Part shown: in pieces, positions 51,332 to 60,711 of the stretch | How the letters are laid out: each line of letters opens with the position of its first letter | Numbering within the stretch: position 1 is the first letter of the stretch | Assembly (NCBI GenBank): GCA_022774705.1 | Contig: JALFLM010000200.1 | Location: 1 to 61,017, forward strand | Origin: Lachnospiraceae bacterium | GTDB lineage: Bacteria > Bacillota > Clostridia > Lachnospirales > Lachnospiraceae | Length of the DNA: 61,017 bases | Direction of reading: 5' to 3' | Program-made: the position numbers and the translations under genes | The notes under the pieces: model-generated | Database searches by the model: none | The model's input: the letters and a program-made list of their open reading frames with translations, nothing else | What the model was told of the DNA's origin: nothing

Positions 51332-53482
51332 CTACACCCCTTTCATGGTGAGCTGGATCCGTTTCCGTTTTACATCGACGCTCATGACCATGACGTCTAC
51401 GATGTCGCCTACTTTTACCACTTCAGAGGGGTGCTTGATATAGCGTTTTGTCATCTGGGAGATGTGGACCAGGCCGTCCTGATGGACACCGATGTCTACA
51501 AATGCTCCGAAGTCGATGACGTTGCGGACAGTTCCTTTCAGGACCATGCCTTCTTTCAGGTCTTCCAGTGACAGAACGTCGCTGCGCAGTACAGGGGCAG
51601 GCATGTCCTGTCTGGGGTCTCTGGCGGGTTTTTCCAGTTCTTTTAAAATATCCTGCAGGGTGGGGATACCGATTTCCAGCTGAGCTGCCAGCTTTTTAAT
51701 GTCTCTGACTTTTCTGGATACACCTGCAAAGCCGGCGGGAGTGAGGTTTGCGGTGTCAATTCCCAGAATACCCGCCAGTTTTTCCACCGCTTTATAGCTT
51801 TCAGGATGAACAGCCGTTGCATCAAGAGGATTTTTACCTCCGTTGATGCGCAGGAAGCCAGCACACTGTTCATAAGCCTTCGGCCCCAGCTTCGGCACTT
51901 TCAGAAGCTGTCTGCGGTCTTCAAAGCGGCCGTTTTCTTCCCGGTAAGCTACAATATTTTTTGCTACAGCGGAAGAAATACCGGAAATATACTCCAGCAG
52001 GGAGGCGGATGCAGTGTTCAGATCAACACCCACACGGTTTACACAGTCTTCCACCACAGCCCCCAGGGATTCTCCCAGCTTTTTCTGGTTCATGTCGTGC
52101 TGGTACTGACCCACACCGATGGAACGGGGATCAATTTTAACCAGCTCTGCCAGAGGATCCTGCAAACGGCGGGCGATAGATACGGCACTTCGCTGTGCCA
52201 CATCAAAATCAGGAAATTCCTTTGCCGCCAGCTTGCTGGCCGAATAAACAGAAGCACCGGCTTCATTGACGATGACATATTTGGCCGGGCAGCGGGTCTT
52301 TTTCAGGTAATCGGCGATAATCTGCTCTGACTCGCGGGATGCAGTTCCATTTCCCACGGATATCAGGGTAATGTGATACTTCTGAATCAGTTTTGTCAGT
52401 TCCCCTTCCGCTTCTTTCACCTTATTCTGCGGGGCGGTGGGGTAAATCACCTTCGTATCCAGTACCTTGCCGGTGGGATCGATTACCGCCAGCTTGCAGC
52501 CGGTACGGAAAGCCGGATCCCAGCCAAGAACCGTATGACCCGCAATGGGAGGCTGCATAAGCAGCTGCTCCAGATTACTGCCGAATACCTTCAAAGAAGA
52601 ATCCTCCGCTTTCTCCGTCAGAGCATTGCGGATCTCCCGCTCCACAGAAGGAGCAATAAGACGCTTGTAACTATCTTCCAGCATTTCCAGAAGCACCGGT
52701 GTCGTATGAGGGTTATCCTTCAAAACCGTTTTATTCTTCAGATAGATCATGATCCGGCGAAGGGGCGCTTCAACCTTAACGGTCAGCACCTTCAGATTCT
52801 CCCCCCGGTTCAGCGCCAGAATCCGGTGTACAGCCGCTTTGCTGATCTGCTCCTGATACTCATAATACATCTTGAAAACACCATCGGGATCCGCAGCCGC
52901 ATCCTTCAGAGAAGAGATCAAAAGGCCCTCCTCCATGGTCTGCTGGCGGATAAAACGGCGGTAATCCGCATTATCCGCAGCGATTTCCGCCAGAATATCC
53001 ATGGCACCTGCCAGCGCCTGCTCCGGGCTTTCCACCTCTTTCTCCGGATTCACATAAGCCTTCGCCTCCTCAAGCGCAGGCTGCGCAAGACTCTCCGCCG
53101 CAATAGCCTCGGCAAGAGGCAGAAGGCCCTTTTCCCTTGCAATCATGGCGCGGGTACGGCGTTTGGGACGGTAAGGCCGGTAAATATCCTCCAGCTCCAC
53201 CTGTGTCATCACACCCTCAATCTGCACTCTCAGCTCATCAGTCATCATACCCAGACCTTCAATCGTCGTAATCACAGAAGCCTTCTTCTCCTCCAGATTA
53301 CGCAGATAGGTCAGACGCTCATCCAGATTACGCAGCACCTCATCATTCAGCCCGCCGGTCACTTCCTTACGATAACGGGCAATAAAGGGAATCGTATTAC
53401 CCCCGTCAATCAGCTCCACAGTCGCATCCACCTGATGCAGACCGATCTTCAACTCATCCGCAATAACTTGATTAATATTCAT
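51332..53482 (-). CDS. tex: Tex family RNA-binding S1 protein
   Basis: A 716-aa Tex protein, a widespread nucleic-acid-binding factor linked to transcription and RNA surveillance. In order it has the helical N-terminal region, the YqgF-like RNase H fold (VLGWDPAFRTGCKLAVIDPTGKVLDTKVIYP), tandem HhH motifs (LNTASASLLEYISGISSAVAKNIVAYREENGRF), and a C-terminal S1 domain (EGMVLKGTVRNVIDFGAFVDIGVHQDGLVHISQM). The start at 53482 is the ATG that follows AAGGAAT; a TTG two codons earlier is less likely. It is downstream of nothing on its strand and upstream of the repeat-rich spacer. Confidence 0.96.
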   Translation of the reverse strand: MNINQVIADELKIGLHQVDATVELIDGGNTIPFIARYRKEVTGGLNDEVLRNLDERLTYLRNLEEKKASVITTIEGLGMMTDELRVQIEGVMTQVELEDIYRPYRPKRRTRAMIAREKGLLPLAEAIAAESLAQPALEEAKAYVNPEKEVESPEQALAGAMDILAEIAADNADYRRFIRQQTMEEGLLISSLKDAAADPDGVFKMYYEYQEQISKAAVHRILALNRGENLKVLTVKVEAPLRRIMIYLKNKTVLKDNPHTTPVLLEMLEDSYKRLIAPSVEREIRNALTEKAEDSSLKVFGSNLEQLLMQPPIAGHTVLGWDPAFRTGCKLAVIDPTGKVLDTKVIYPTAPQNKVKEAEGELTKLIQKYHITLISVGNGTASRESEQIIADYLKKTRCPAKYVIVNEAGASVYSASKLAAKEFPDFDVAQRSAVSIARRLQDPLAELVKIDPRSIGVGQYQHDMNQKKLGESLGAVVEDCVNRVGVDLNTASASLLEYISGISSAVAKNIVAYREENGRFEDRRQLLKVPKLGPKAYEQCAGFLRINGGKNPLDATAVHPESYKAVEKLAGILGIDTANLTPAGFAGVSRKVRDIKKLAAQLEIGIPTLQDILKELEKPARDPRQDMPAPVLRSDVLSLEDLKEGMVLKGTVRNVIDFGAFVDIGVHQDGLVHISQMTKRYIKHPSEVVKVGDIVDVMVMSVDVKRKRIQLTMKGV

Positions 53483-53582
53483 ATACAAATTCCTTTTTAC
53501 TTAAAATTTCAAATGCTGGACTCCATTTTACATGGTTTCGGGGAAATAATCAACAGCCAAAAGTCTGAACAATAACTGCATC

Positions 53583-53611
53583 TTGCTTTTCTCCACCGTA
53601 TCAGTTATGAT
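53583..53611 (+). promoter_or_regulatory. Promoter of the GNAT gene
   Basis: TTGCTT (53583-53588), 17-bp spacer, TATGAT (53606-53611), about 45 bp before the ATG. Confidence 0.55.
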
Positions 53612-53656
53612 ACCATATACACTGATACTGTATTTTTTTGGAAAAGAGGTTTTTTC

Positions 53657-54490
53657 ATGCCTGATAATGACATCACCTATATAAAACTGATTGAAGAGAT
53701 TTCCCTGAATGCCTGGCCGTCGCATAAAATGGAGCTTTACGATGGCTGGCTGATTCGTTTTTCACATAATTATACCCACCGGACCAACAGTGTGACGCAG
53801 GTGGGTGCTTCCTCCATTCCTGTAGAGGAGAAAATTGCCTATTGTGAAAAGATCTACGAAAATTACCATACACCGGCTATTTTCAAAATCAGCCCTCTGA
53901 TCGAGCCGTCTTTCGACGCACTTCTGGAAAAGAAGGGATATGAAATTCAGCACATCACGGAAAATATGGTAATGGATTTTGCTGATTTCCGGCCTTACGA
54001 GCCGGTTGGTGCAGAATATGAATATTATGGAAGGAACTCAGGTCTTCCATCCTTTATCGTCTATCCCGACGATGTGATCGTTCAGCTGCGGGATCGGATC
54101 ACCGACGAATGGATTCACTCGCTGTTTCGGTTAAACGGCACCACCACCCCCACCCTGCGCCGGATCGTTCCGTCCATGTTCAAGGCCATTCCCAAGGAAA
54201 CGATTGTGGCAAATATTGAAATCGACGGCCGCATGGTGGCATCGGGACTGGGAATCCTTGACCGGGGCCATGTGGGCATCTATGCCATTTACGTAGACGC
54301 AAGCTGCAGACGCAAACATTTCGCCCGCTCCATCTGCAGCGCCATCCTCACTGAAGCCCGCAAAAAAAACGCCGACCATGCCTATCTGCAGGTCGTACAG
54401 GGCAACACCTGGGCAAAGCACCTGTACGAATCACTGGGCTTTCGCTCCCTGTATACCTGCTGGTTCCGGGTGAAAGAACTCCATTCGTAA
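53657..54490 (+). CDS. GNAT family N-acetyltransferase, two-part
   Basis: A 277-aa protein. The C-terminal half (about 150-275) is a GNAT domain with the acetyl-CoA segment VGIYAIYVDASCRRKHFARSICSAIL and the final AYLQVVQGNTWAKHLYESLGFRSLYTCWFR. The N-terminal half (starting ELYDGWLIRFSHNYTHRTNSV) resembles the inactive GNAT-like domain seen in the related two-domain enzymes. In the acetyl-CoA loop the usual R/QxxGxG reads CRRKHFA, so the glycines are lost, which may weaken activity. The acceptor is unknown. AAAGAGGT precedes the ATG. It stands alone on the plus strand. Confidence 0.85.
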   Translation: MPDNDITYIKLIEEISLNAWPSHKMELYDGWLIRFSHNYTHRTNSVTQVGASSIPVEEKIAYCEKIYENYHTPAIFKISPLIEPSFDALLEKKGYEIQHITENMVMDFADFRPYEPVGAEYEYYGRNSGLPSFIVYPDDVIVQLRDRITDEWIHSLFRLNGTTTPTLRRIVPSMFKAIPKETIVANIEIDGRMVASGLGILDRGHVGIYAIYVDASCRRKHFARSICSAILTEARKKNADHAYLQVVQGNTWAKHLYESLGFRSLYTCWFRVKELHS

Positions 54491-54570
54491 ACATTCGAAA
54501 TAAGAAACTGTTAAACCCGAAAAACACTACTTGCTTCTTCGTACGGTGTATCCGCCTGATAGATCTGCAC

Positions 54571-54609
54571 AAAAAAGATATCTGTTCGCAGCCGGACAGA
54601 TACCTTTTT
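54571..54609. terminator. Bidirectional terminator between GNAT and lipoprotein genes
   Basis: TATCTGT/ACAGATA (54579-54585/54596-54602) extends with A/T pairs to AAAAAAG and CTTTTTG. It lies between converging genes. Confidence 0.75.
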
Positions 54610-54616
54610 GTATCAC

Positions 54617-55339
54617 TCAGAAATCATATCCAGAAATCATCCCCTGCATTCTCTGCAGACGGTACACGCCATCCAGCTCCATCAGAAACAGTACAAATTC
54701 ACCGTCTTCGGCCTGTTTCATAAACGGCATCATCCCATCCTTCTCCAGATCAGGCTCCATCGCAGTATATTCATCCATGGAAATCAGATCCACGCCTTCG
54801 TAACTGTAATATCCATCAATCGCCGGCAGGATCCATACATGATCCTCCAGAGGAATCAGCTCCTGATCCACTATCTTATAATCAGTAATTGTGAATAAAC
54901 GGGTATCTGACGGTTTCGTCAGCGGCTGAATCATTGCATCGACCATCTTCTTCACAATGGCTTCGAGAGCTTCCCCCTGTTCCGGCCGATAAAAAATCAC
55001 ATCCGGACAAACTGCAGGTGAATAATTATCATCTTCGGTCATACGCACTCTCTGCAGCTGACTCCCGTCATAAGCCTCAAACAGTTCCGTCCAGCTTTCA
55101 TCCATCTCCTCTTCCACCCACTTTATAATATTATAACCGTCCAGAGAAGAAAGGAATGCTGTGCCTTCTGCAGAAAAACGTCCCTCCCGGCCTTCCGTAT
55201 CCGTTGATTTTTCTGTTTCAGGCAACGTTTCTGATTCCGCAGTTTCCATTTGCTTCCCCTGCTGCCCGCAGCCGGCAAACAAAAGCAGGCCACAGAGCAA
55301 GACAGCAGAAGCACATCGAATATTCATGAATTTTTTCAT
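54617..55339 (-). CDS. Putative lipoprotein of unknown function
   Basis: I do not recognise the domain. The 240-aa product starts with a lipoprotein signal (MKKFMNIRCASAVLLCGLLL, then FAGC), with the lipid-modified Cys at residue 24 followed by a Gly/Gln/Glu/Thr-rich linker. The mature part is acidic and seems to be a compact alpha/beta domain (GYNIIKWVEEEMDESWTELFEAYDGSQLQRVRM...HVWILPAIDGYYSYEGVDLISMDEY). It is probably anchored on the outer face of the membrane. It lies downstream of the FtsX-type permease operon by about 250 bp and might be linked to it, but this is only position. Confidence 0.75.
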   Translation of the reverse strand: MKKFMNIRCASAVLLCGLLLFAGCGQQGKQMETAESETLPETEKSTDTEGREGRFSAEGTAFLSSLDGYNIIKWVEEEMDESWTELFEAYDGSQLQRVRMTEDDNYSPAVCPDVIFYRPEQGEALEAIVKKMVDAMIQPLTKPSDTRLFTITDYKIVDQELIPLEDHVWILPAIDGYYSYEGVDLISMDEYTAMEPDLEKDGMMPFMKQAEDGEFVLFLMELDGVYRLQRMQGMISGYDF

Positions 55340-55592
55340 TGAAAAACACCTCCTTACACCTCCATTGTACCTGATTTCAATTACAGAAACGATACGTTGC
55401 CATTAAGCTAATGTTAAGATCCCATAAGTTAATATTAAGATTCCATCCGATCTGATGGGGAAAAACATTCCTTATATCAGCTTAATCCGCACGCCACCCA
55501 TATGCAGCTGCCGTTTCATCCGGCGGATATGGAAAAAACATGCTGGTCATGGAGCCTCACATCCCCCATATCCGCCCGAAAACAAGCTGCAC

Positions 55593-58500
55593 CTACTCCA
55601 CGCTTTTCAGCGATTCCACCATGTCGATCTGCTTCAGTTTTCCATACATAACCCCGTTGACAAATACCGCAAATGCAATAGTGAACAGGATGCTGTACAG
55701 ATAACTCGGCATACTGATATCACGTCCGAACATGATCATATCCACTTCCAGCGTCAGGATCACATAACGGTGAAGCCAGGTTCCCATGAACAGCCCGGCC
55801 AGGATTCCGAATATGGTCAGAAATACATTTTCCCGGTAGACATACATGGCTACTTCCATATCGTAGAAGCCCAGTACCTTGAGGGAGGCAAGCTCTCTGC
55901 GCCGCTCGGAGATATTGATGTTGTTCAGATTGAACAGTACTACAAATACCAGGAGTCCGGCCGATATGATCAGCACCCACACCACCAGATTCAGCGCATT
56001 CATCATGTCATCCACTGCTGCCTGCAGTTCAGCCACCAGAGATACAGAGGTTATCGAATCTTTCTCCAGCAAATACCGGGCCAGTTCATTTTCTCTCTCT
56101 CTTCCGGTGCCTTCTTTAAATTTCAGTAACAGTTCATTGTACTCCGGCTCTTCACCGTAAAGGTCCTCATAAAGGGCTGGCGTCAGATAAATATAGTTGT
56201 GCAGATAGTTTTCGGCGATTGCCGTTACTTTTACCTCACGACGTGTGGCATCATCCAGCTTCAGGGTGATGGAATCACCCGGCTGCACATCCAGCGTGCG
56301 GGCCAGTTTTTCTGTCAGGATTACACCATCATCTGTGAGCTCGTACTTTTCGCCGGTGGTCCGGTCATGAAGATTGAGGTAATCCTTCATGATCTCCTTA
56401 TCTTCCGCCGTGAAGAAATATACCGTTTTTTCTGCTTCTTCCGTATATACATCCAGCGAAATCCGGCGGGCCGGCATGCCGCTTTCGATATCCGGCTGTT
56501 TCTCTGTGATTTCCCGGATCAGTTCCTGTTTCTCCTCCATGGAAGCGCCTTCATCAATATTGCAGGAAGCCGAATAGGTCCAGATGTTTTTGTACTGGTT
56601 GTTGACAATTTCAGCAATAGAATCGTGCAGACCGAAGCTTACCAGCAGCAGCGACATGCAGCCGCCGATTCCGAACACGGTCATAAACAGCCGTTTTTTA
56701 TACCTCAGCAGGTTGCGGATGGTGGATTTCATGCTGAAATTCAGCCGTTTCCATATAAATGGTACCCGCTCCAGAAATACCCGTCTGCCCTGCTTCGGTG
56801 CCGGCGGACGCATCAGTGAAGCCGGCGTGGAAAGCAGCTCCTTATAGCAGGCTGCAAATGCCGCTCCCACCGTACACAGCAGCGCCAGCGCAATGGAGAA
56901 TATGCATACGCCCGGATGAATCGACATCAGCAGATAACCTGTATTGCTGTAAAGCATATTGTAGGCTGTCATGATTACATATGGAAGCAGCTTCGACCCC
57001 AGAAGGACTCCGAGAAGGCCGCCCGCCATGGTGGCACTGAACGCATACAGTATGTATTTGCCTGCTATGGATAATTTCCCGTATCCCAGTGCTTTCATGG
57101 TGCCGATGAAAGTCCGTTCTTCCTCTATCATACGGGTCATGGTAGTCAGACTGACCAGCGCAGCCACCAGAAAGAAAATGGCGGGGAATACCTTGCCGAT
57201 GGCGCCGATCCGTTCTGCATCCATGCCGTACTCCACACTGGTCTGAACCGTATCCCGGTCCAGTACGTACCATTTGGCTTCCTGCAGATCCGCCAGTTCC
57301 TTTTCCCCATCAGCAATTTCCGCCCGGGCATCTTTCAGTTCAGGCTCAGCCTCGGTCAGAGCATCCTCATATTCTTTCCAGCCGTCGTCCAGCTCCTTTC
57401 GGGCATCCGAAAGCTCCAGACGGGCATCTTCCAGCTTTTTCCAGCTGTCATCCAGTGTCTGTTTCGCTTCTGACAGTTCTTTTTCGGCATCATTCAGCTG
57501 CTTTTTCGAATCAGCCAGTTCCTTTTCTCCGTCATCCAGCTCTTTTCTCGCTTCATTCAGCTGCTTTTCAGAATCAGCCAGCTGTTTTTTTCCCTCAGTA
57601 TAAGCTTTTTCGCCGTCTTCCAGCTTCTTTTTGGCCGCTGCCAGCTGCTTAACAGAGCTGTCTGCTTCTGCCTGACCGCTTTCCAACTGTGTTCTGCCGG
57701 CATTCAGTTCCGATTCCTTCTCCTTCAGCGTTTTCTGTCCGTCATCCAACTCTTCCTGAGCGGAGGATATGGATGCATATCCTGAATCAATCTGGCTCTG
57801 CGCTTTTGTCAGCTCCTTCTTCGAAGCCTCCAGTTCTTTTTTCTGTACCTGTAGTTCTTCCTTTCCCTCGGCCAGCTGTTTTCTCCCGGCTTTCAGTTCT
57901 GCGGCGGTCTGATCCAGTGTTTCTTTAGAAGAAGCAAGCTGTGCAGCCGAAGCATCGTACTGAGCCTGATTCTGGTCCAGCGCCTTCTTCTGCGCCTTAA
58001 GTGCTTCACTGCCTTCATTGTACTGACTGATCAGCTGCTGATACTCGGCACTGTCTTCACCGTAAGCTGCTTTCATCTGTTCTGCCTGCGCCTGAAGTGC
58101 ATCCAGCTGTGTCTGCGCCGCCTGAATCTGCTGACGTCCCGATTCCAGCTGAGCGGCAGCCTCTTTCAACTGCTCTTCCCCGGCTTCATATTCCTTCAGA
58201 CCGGCATCATACGCCGACTGCCCGGATTCCAGCTCCTTTTCCTTTGCAGCAAGTTCCTGTTCTGCTTCCGCAATCTGCGCTTCTCCTTCCTCACAGGACT
58301 TCAGGCCCTGGGAAACCTGCTCTGCTTTCGCATCCAGTTCTTTTTTCTGTGCATTCAGTTCTTTCTGACCGGAGGAAAGCTCCTCCTTTGCATCGGCAAG
58401 CTGCTTTTCTCCGTCCTCCAGTTCCTTCTGACCGGCCAGAAGCTTTTTCTGTGCATCGGACAAAGCTAAGACACCGGCATTGTATTCTTTCCAGCCGTCA

Positions 58501-59582
58501 TCCAGCTCTTTCCGGGAATCAGCCAGCTTCTGTTTTCCTTTTTTATACTCTGCCAGACCATCTTCATACTGCTGTTTTCCGTCTTCCCAGGATTTCAAGC
58601 CGTCGTTATATTTTTCCAGGCCGTCTTCGTACTCCACCAGACCATCCTCATAGGATTTTTTACCATCCTCATACTCTGTCAGACCGTCTTCGTACTCCTT
58701 AAGGCCGTCTTCATACTCCTTTTCTCCATCGGTCAGCTCCGTCTTTGCATCGGCAAGCTCTTTCTCCGCATCTTCCACTTCTTTTTTCGCATCGGCAAGC
58801 TTATCATATGCCTTATCATAGACTTCGGCCTTACGGATATCGCACCTTTCTCCCGCAATTTCTTCCAGACGATCCGTCACCAGCTTCACCGCATCATCGT
58901 ATTCGTCGTCAAAAGTATTCAGATCCCTGACGCCTTCAACCTGCGTATAGATCACTGTATAGCAGTCCATGTCAAATGCCTCATCCGTCACGACCATAAA
59001 GGCATCCACGGAGCCGTCTCCGATAGAAGCCGAACCGCGGCTCCAGGAAAGATACCAGGACCAGGTTCCGCTGCCGACAATCGTAAAGGTATCTGTCTTC
59101 AGATCCTCCGGTGCTTTACCCGACTCGTCTGTCAGTGTCACCCGGTCTCCCACCTTATACCCCTGATTGTTCATAAATCCCGCATCCATAAAGCATTCGT
59201 CCGCTGCTTCAGGCATACGCCCATCTTCTACGGTCATGCGGTTCATATCATCGCAGGCCGACACCACGCTCATAACCGGCTGATCATCTGTACAGACGGC
59301 AAACAGCTCCGTGGAGTATCCGCCTTCCGCCCGTTCAATCCCTTCCGTATCGGCAACCGCCTGCAGATCGCTTTCGGTAAGACCCAGAGTGCCCATCACG
59401 CGCACATCCATAAAATCGGTCTCGTCGTAATATCTGTCCACCGATGCGGTCATGTCAGGCTCCGCAGAACGTACTCCCGCATAAAATGCCGTTCCCAGCG
59501 CTACAATAAATAAAAGCGAAAGATACCGCCCCCTGCTTTTTTCGATCTCCCGGAATAAATCCGTCCATTGTGCCTTTTTCAT
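55593..59582 (-). CDS. FtsX-family ABC permease with a very long extracytoplasmic coiled coil
   Basis: A 1329-aa permease. After an N-terminal membrane segment (about 18-36) comes a MacB-like periplasmic-type domain (to about 250). A coiled coil of about 530 residues follows (roughly 255-790), built of heptad-like units such as EYEDGLK and DGEKELADSKKQL, first tandem, then varied. Four membrane segments form the first FtsX domain (IGKVFPAIFFLVAALVSLTTMTRMIEE onwards) and the C-terminal FtsX domain (LVVWVLIISAGLLVFVVLFNLNNINISERRRELASLKVLGF). The ATPase is encoded 32 bp upstream. Such exporters often transmit force to cell-wall or envelope partners rather than moving a small solute. Confidence 0.92.
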   Translation of the reverse strand: MKKAQWTDLFREIEKSRGRYLSLLFIVALGTAFYAGVRSAEPDMTASVDRYYDETDFMDVRVMGTLGLTESDLQAVADTEGIERAEGGYSTELFAVCTDDQPVMSVVSACDDMNRMTVEDGRMPEAADECFMDAGFMNNQGYKVGDRVTLTDESGKAPEDLKTDTFTIVGSGTWSWYLSWSRGSASIGDGSVDAFMVVTDEAFDMDCYTVIYTQVEGVRDLNTFDDEYDDAVKLVTDRLEEIAGERCDIRKAEVYDKAYDKLADAKKEVEDAEKELADAKTELTDGEKEYEDGLKEYEDGLTEYEDGKKSYEDGLVEYEDGLEKYNDGLKSWEDGKQQYEDGLAEYKKGKQKLADSRKELDDGWKEYNAGVLALSDAQKKLLAGQKELEDGEKQLADAKEELSSGQKELNAQKKELDAKAEQVSQGLKSCEEGEAQIAEAEQELAAKEKELESGQSAYDAGLKEYEAGEEQLKEAAAQLESGRQQIQAAQTQLDALQAQAEQMKAAYGEDSAEYQQLISQYNEGSEALKAQKKALDQNQAQYDASAAQLASSKETLDQTAAELKAGRKQLAEGKEELQVQKKELEASKKELTKAQSQIDSGYASISSAQEELDDGQKTLKEKESELNAGRTQLESGQAEADSSVKQLAAAKKKLEDGEKAYTEGKKQLADSEKQLNEARKELDDGEKELADSKKQLNDAEKELSEAKQTLDDSWKKLEDARLELSDARKELDDGWKEYEDALTEAEPELKDARAEIADGEKELADLQEAKWYVLDRDTVQTSVEYGMDAERIGAIGKVFPAIFFLVAALVSLTTMTRMIEEERTFIGTMKALGYGKLSIAGKYILYAFSATMAGGLLGVLLGSKLLPYVIMTAYNMLYSNTGYLLMSIHPGVCIFSIALALLCTVGAAFAACYKELLSTPASLMRPPAPKQGRRVFLERVPFIWKRLNFSMKSTIRNLLRYKKRLFMTVFGIGGCMSLLLVSFGLHDSIAEIVNNQYKNIWTYSASCNIDEGASMEEKQELIREITEKQPDIESGMPARRISLDVYTEEAEKTVYFFTAEDKEIMKDYLNLHDRTTGEKYELTDDGVILTEKLARTLDVQPGDSITLKLDDATRREVKVTAIAENYLHNYIYLTPALYEDLYGEEPEYNELLLKFKEGTGRERENELARYLLEKDSITSVSLVAELQAAVDDMMNALNLVVWVLIISAGLLVFVVLFNLNNINISERRRELASLKVLGFYDMEVAMYVYRENVFLTIFGILAGLFMGTWLHRYVILTLEVDMIMFGRDISMPSYLYSILFTIAFAVFVNGVMYGKLKQIDMVESLKSVE
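58590..58740 (-). repeat. 21-bp tandem repeats encoding EYEDGLK-type heptads
   Basis: About seven near-perfect 21-bp units encode heptads such as EYEDGLK, EYEDGLT, EYEDGKK, SYEDGLV and EYEDGLE at the start of the coiled coil of the FtsX permease. Unit number is likely to vary among strains. Confidence 0.85.
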
Positions 59583-59614
59583 GCTGCTCTCTCCTCACAC
59601 TGTCCCGTTCCGGC

Positions 59615-60313
59615 CTACCATTCGATATTCTCCACGGGCATGGGATTTCCATTGTAAAATTCCCGGCCCACCTGTCCGTTTTTGATCTCAATTACATGAT
59701 CTGCCATGGGCGTAATCGCCGTATTATGAGTAATAACAATCACTGTCATATTTTTCTCGCGGCATGTATCCTGCAGAAGCTTCAGAATCTGTTTGCCGGT
59801 CTGATAATCCAGCTCACCGTTGGGTTCATCGCAGAGAAGCAGCTTGGGATTCATCGCCAGCGCCCGGGCAATGGAAACACGCTGCTGCTCGCCGCCGGAC
59901 AGCTGATTTGGAAAGCACTTGTATTTATCACGCAGTCCCACAATGTCCAGCACTGAGTTCACGCTGCGCTGCATCATGCGGCGGGGTGCCTCAATAACCT
60001 GCATGGCAAAGGCGATATTCTCATAAACCGTCTTGTCCGGCAGCAGGCGGTAATCCTGAAAGATTACCCCCAGACTGCGCCTGAGATATGGTACATCCCG
60101 GTTGGCCATGCGGATAACATCCCTGCCATTTACCGTCAGGATGCCGGAGGTTGGCAGTACCTCACGAAACAGCATCTTGATAAAAGTGGACTTGCCGGCT
60201 CCACTAGGGCCTACCAAAAAAACAAACTCGCCCTTGCGAATATCCACATTGACATTATTCAGAGCAACAGCACCATTTTCGTAGACCTTCATAATATCCT
60301 TCATATGTATCAT
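59615..60313 (-). CDS. ABC transporter ATP-binding protein (FtsE/MacB type)
   Basis: A 232-aa ATPase. Walker A is [11 protein letters not shown], the signature is [16 protein letters not shown] and Walker B is [12 protein letters not shown] (FtsE/LolD types have DEPTGNLD). The H-loop is [10 protein letters not shown]. The sequence also shows the lead [21 protein letters not shown] typical of the MacB/FtsE group, with its partner the FtsX-like permease just downstream. Together they should form a mechanotransmission-type transporter at the membrane. The ATG at 60313 follows a GAGG-containing stretch, and a TATAAT at 60350-60355 is the probable -10. Confidence 0.94.
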   Translation of the reverse strand: MIHMKDIMKVYENGAVALNNVNVDIRKGEFVFLVGPSGAGKSTFIKMLFREVLPTSGILTVNGRDVIRMANRDVPYLRRSLGVIFQDYRLLPDKTVYENIAFAMQVIEAPRRMMQRSVNSVLDIVGLRDKYKCFPNQLSGGEQQRVSIARALAMNPKLLLCDEPNGELDYQTGKQILKLLQDTCREKNMTVIVITHNTAITPMADHVIEIKNGQVGREFYNGNPMPVENIEW

Positions 60314-60383
60314 ACAAGTAAAACCTCATTTCCCTATACAATCCTACTCATTATACACCAAAAACGAGATAATTAAAACTATT

Positions 60384-60417
60384 TCTCAATTTGTGGACTC
60401 TCTCAATTTGTGGACTC
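60384..60417. repeat. 17-bp tandem repeat, two copies
   Basis: TCTCAATTTGTGGACTC at 60384-60400 and again at 60401-60417. The second copy abuts the outer arm of hairpin C. Confidence 0.9.
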
Positions 60418-60600
60418 TGTTCAGACATTATAAAGGGACAGGTAGCGGCAGTACCCACGAAAACACGCTCTCGCTCTTAGCACAGCCTCGCGCTTCTAAG
60501 CTCCTGCTTCGCTTACGCTCGCACTCGCTAAGAAGCGAGGCTGCACTCAAGGTTTTCTTTGGGCACATGCCACACCTGTCCCTCTTTTTGTCTGAACAGA
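60416..60600. repeat. Nested hairpin element C
   Basis: Outer arms TCTGTTCAGACA (60416-60427) and 60589-60600 are perfectly complementary over 12 bp. A second stem pairs AGGGACAGGT (60434-60443) with ACCTGTCCCT (60574-60583). Inside are GAAAAC/GTTTTC (60459-60464/60552-60557) and AGCCTCGC(g)CTTCT with AGAAGCGAGGCT. It shares CGCTCTCGCTCT with element B on the same side of the stem, but little else with A or B. Confidence 0.8.
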
Positions 60601-60711
60601 TACAACAGAATAATAAAACGAAATACTTTATTTGTTACTATAGTGCCATATACGGCTTCACGAATATTACGCCTAAGTAACAATCACACACTACGAAAAA
60701 CTGAAAATTAC

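Larger units (their letters stand above)
60314..60711. other. Intergenic region with tandem repeat and nested hairpin C
   Basis: No gene. It holds the ABC operon promoter area, a 17-bp tandem repeat (60384-60417) and hairpin element C (60416-60600). The rest, 60601-60711, shows nothing recognisable. Confidence 0.6.

Noticed and set aside
52373-53575. 400-codon plus-strand frame opposite tex
   Set aside because: Composition is that of reversed Tex codons (His/Arg/Leu-rich) and there is no domain match.
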